Assembly (NCBI GenBank): GCA_013414765.1
Contig: CP058708.1
Span: forward strand, 1,173,553 to 1,237,552
Direction: 5' to 3'
Length of the DNA: 64,000 nucleotides
Source: Candidatus Accumulibacter cognatus
GTDB lineage: Bacteria > Pseudomonadota > Gammaproteobacteria > Burkholderiales > Rhodocyclaceae
A program made the position numbers and the translations under genes. The notes beneath the pieces were generated by a model. It was given only the letters and a program-made list of their open reading frames with translations, was not told where the DNA came from and made no database searches. Within the stretch, counting starts at the first letter, position 1, and each line of letters opens with the position of its first letter. This document shows positions 63,175-64,000 of this stretch, one piece after another.

Positions 63175-64000
63175 TCAGCTCGCCGGCATGCGCTCGAAGA
63201 GGGCGATCGATTCGACGTGCGAAGTTTGCGGAAACATATTGACCACGCCGGCACCGCGCAGCCGGTAATGTTTCTGGGCAACCAGAATGCCCGCATCGCG
63301 TGCCAGCGTGGCGGGACTGCAGGAAATGTAGACGATCCGCCGCGGGCCATCCGCGTCGAACGATTTGATCAGTTCGAGAGCGCCTTCGCGCGGCGGGTCG
63401 ATCAGCATTTTGTCAAAGCAGCCGAGCGCCGCCAGGCTCTCCGGAGTGGTCTCGAAGAGGTTGGCGACGCGATACTCGGTGAGACCGTCCAGGTCATTCG
63501 CCGCTGCGTTCTCGGTGGCGCGGCGAACCAGTTCGGCGCTACCCTCGACCCCCAGCACGCGCGCGCCGGAGCGGGCAATCGGCAGCGTGAAGTTGCCCAG
63601 CCCGCAGAACATGTCCGCAATCCGCTCACCCGCTTGCGGATCAAGCAGGGCCAGGGCGCGCCGCACCAGCACGCGATTGATCGCGTGATTGACCTGGGTG
63701 AACTCGGTCGGCAAGAAAGCGTGCTCGACCGCAAAATCGGGGAGCCGGTAAGAAAGTTGCGGTCCGTCGAGCGGATAGAAGCGATAAGCCGTCGCCGGCC
63801 CCTGCGGCTGCAGGTAGAAGACCACCGCGTGGCGGTCGGCGAAGTCGCGCAGCAGGGCCTCGTCCGCCGGATCGAGGGCTTCGAGAATGCGCAGCACCAG
63901 CGCCGTCATCCGCTCACCAATGGCCACCTCGATCTGCGGCAGGCGATCCCGGATCGACAGCGCGCCGATCAGTTCGCGCAGCGGCAAGAGCATCGCCGAA
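63175..64000 (-). CDS. rlmD: 23S rRNA (uracil-C5)-methyltransferase RlmD, C-terminal part
   Basis: The frame is open to the right edge, so the N-terminal TRAM/Fe-S part lies outside the window. The methyltransferase domain shows [32 protein letters not shown] for SAM binding, [10 protein letters not shown] and [12 protein letters not shown] with the catalytic Cys. It modifies U1939 of 23S rRNA. It is upstream of the cobalt/nickel transporter on the same strand with a 101-base gap. Confidence 0.94.
   Translation of the reverse strand, partial: SAMLLPLRELIGALSIRDRLPQIEVAIGERMTALVLRILEALDPADEALLRDFADRHAVVFYLQPQGPATAYRFYPLDGPQLSYRLPDFAVEHAFLPTEFTQVNHAINRVLVRRALALLDPQAGERIADMFCGLGNFTLPIARSGARVLGVEGSAELVRRATENAAANDLDGLTEYRVANLFETTPESLAALGCFDKMLIDPPREGALELIKSFDADGPRRIVYISCSPATLARDAGILVAQKHYRLRGAGVVNMFPQTSHVESIALFERMPAS

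Overview
The window is GC-rich, densely coded DNA that looks betaproteobacterial. A polyphosphate kinase 2, a D-lactate dehydrogenase with fused Fe-S domains, a polysaccharide-synthesis operon and ordinary betaproteobacterial housekeeping genes (pgk-tpiA, folD-purE-purK, a Sua5-type enzyme, rlmD) together suggest a Rhodocyclales / 'Candidatus Accumulibacter'-like polyphosphate-accumulating organism. That assignment is inference from gene content; there is no rRNA in the window.

Layout. 1-2.1 kb: 3' end of a DUF499-type ATPase gene of the kind found in defence clusters, facing the 3' end of a tRNA-Thr(CGT) gene. 2.2-7.0 kb: minus-strand envelope and hydrolase genes (DnpA-like PIG-L deacetylase, Mig-14-like protein, CapA-like protein, a secreted protein, an alpha/beta hydrolase). 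7.3-8.5 kb: a Card1/Can2-type (DUF1887) CARF nuclease with no CRISPR array in view. 8.6-11.3 kb: PPK2 and a FetAB-like exporter. 11.7-20.5 kb: D-lactate dehydrogenase, a periplasmic binding protein paired with a large PAS/GAF histidine kinase, and a DMT permease. 20.5-26.2 kb: a GH18-NodB-GT2 trifunctional polysaccharide enzyme and a secreted discoidin/glycosidase-like partner.

26.4-38.4 kb is the most unusual part: one minus-strand array of 14 genes forming a Ter-type (tellurium-resistance-like) stress system. In transcription order it has a DUF475/TerC-like membrane protein, two TerD-vWA pairs, a vWA protein with a zinc-ribbon tail, a PP2C phosphatase with an Ig-like insert, a small membrane protein, a kinase, a truncated PgpA, a second kinase, an intact PgpA, and two proteins sharing a new-looking helical domain. 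The kinase-pgpA unit is a tandem duplication. In the downstream copy the catalytic Asp of the kinase is Asn, so it looks like a pseudokinase beside its presumably active sister. A deleted IS element with both terminal inverted repeats lies just upstream of the operon.

39.8-51.8 kb: a DUF2917/MocR divergent pair with operator-like repeats, a 145-bp MITE-like element, a DUF4384-lysozyme fusion, pgk-tpiA, a phospholipase-D-like plus CBM21-endonuclease/exonuclease/phosphatase pair, a NodU-type carbamoyltransferase and an LpxL/HtrB-like acyltransferase. 52-64 kb: hydroxypyruvate isomerase, folD-purE-purK-sua5, a VanZ-like protein, a DnaJ-like protein, a thioredoxin-fold ferredoxin, a hydrolase, a CbiMN-Q-O cobalt/nickel ECF transporter and the 3' part of rlmD.
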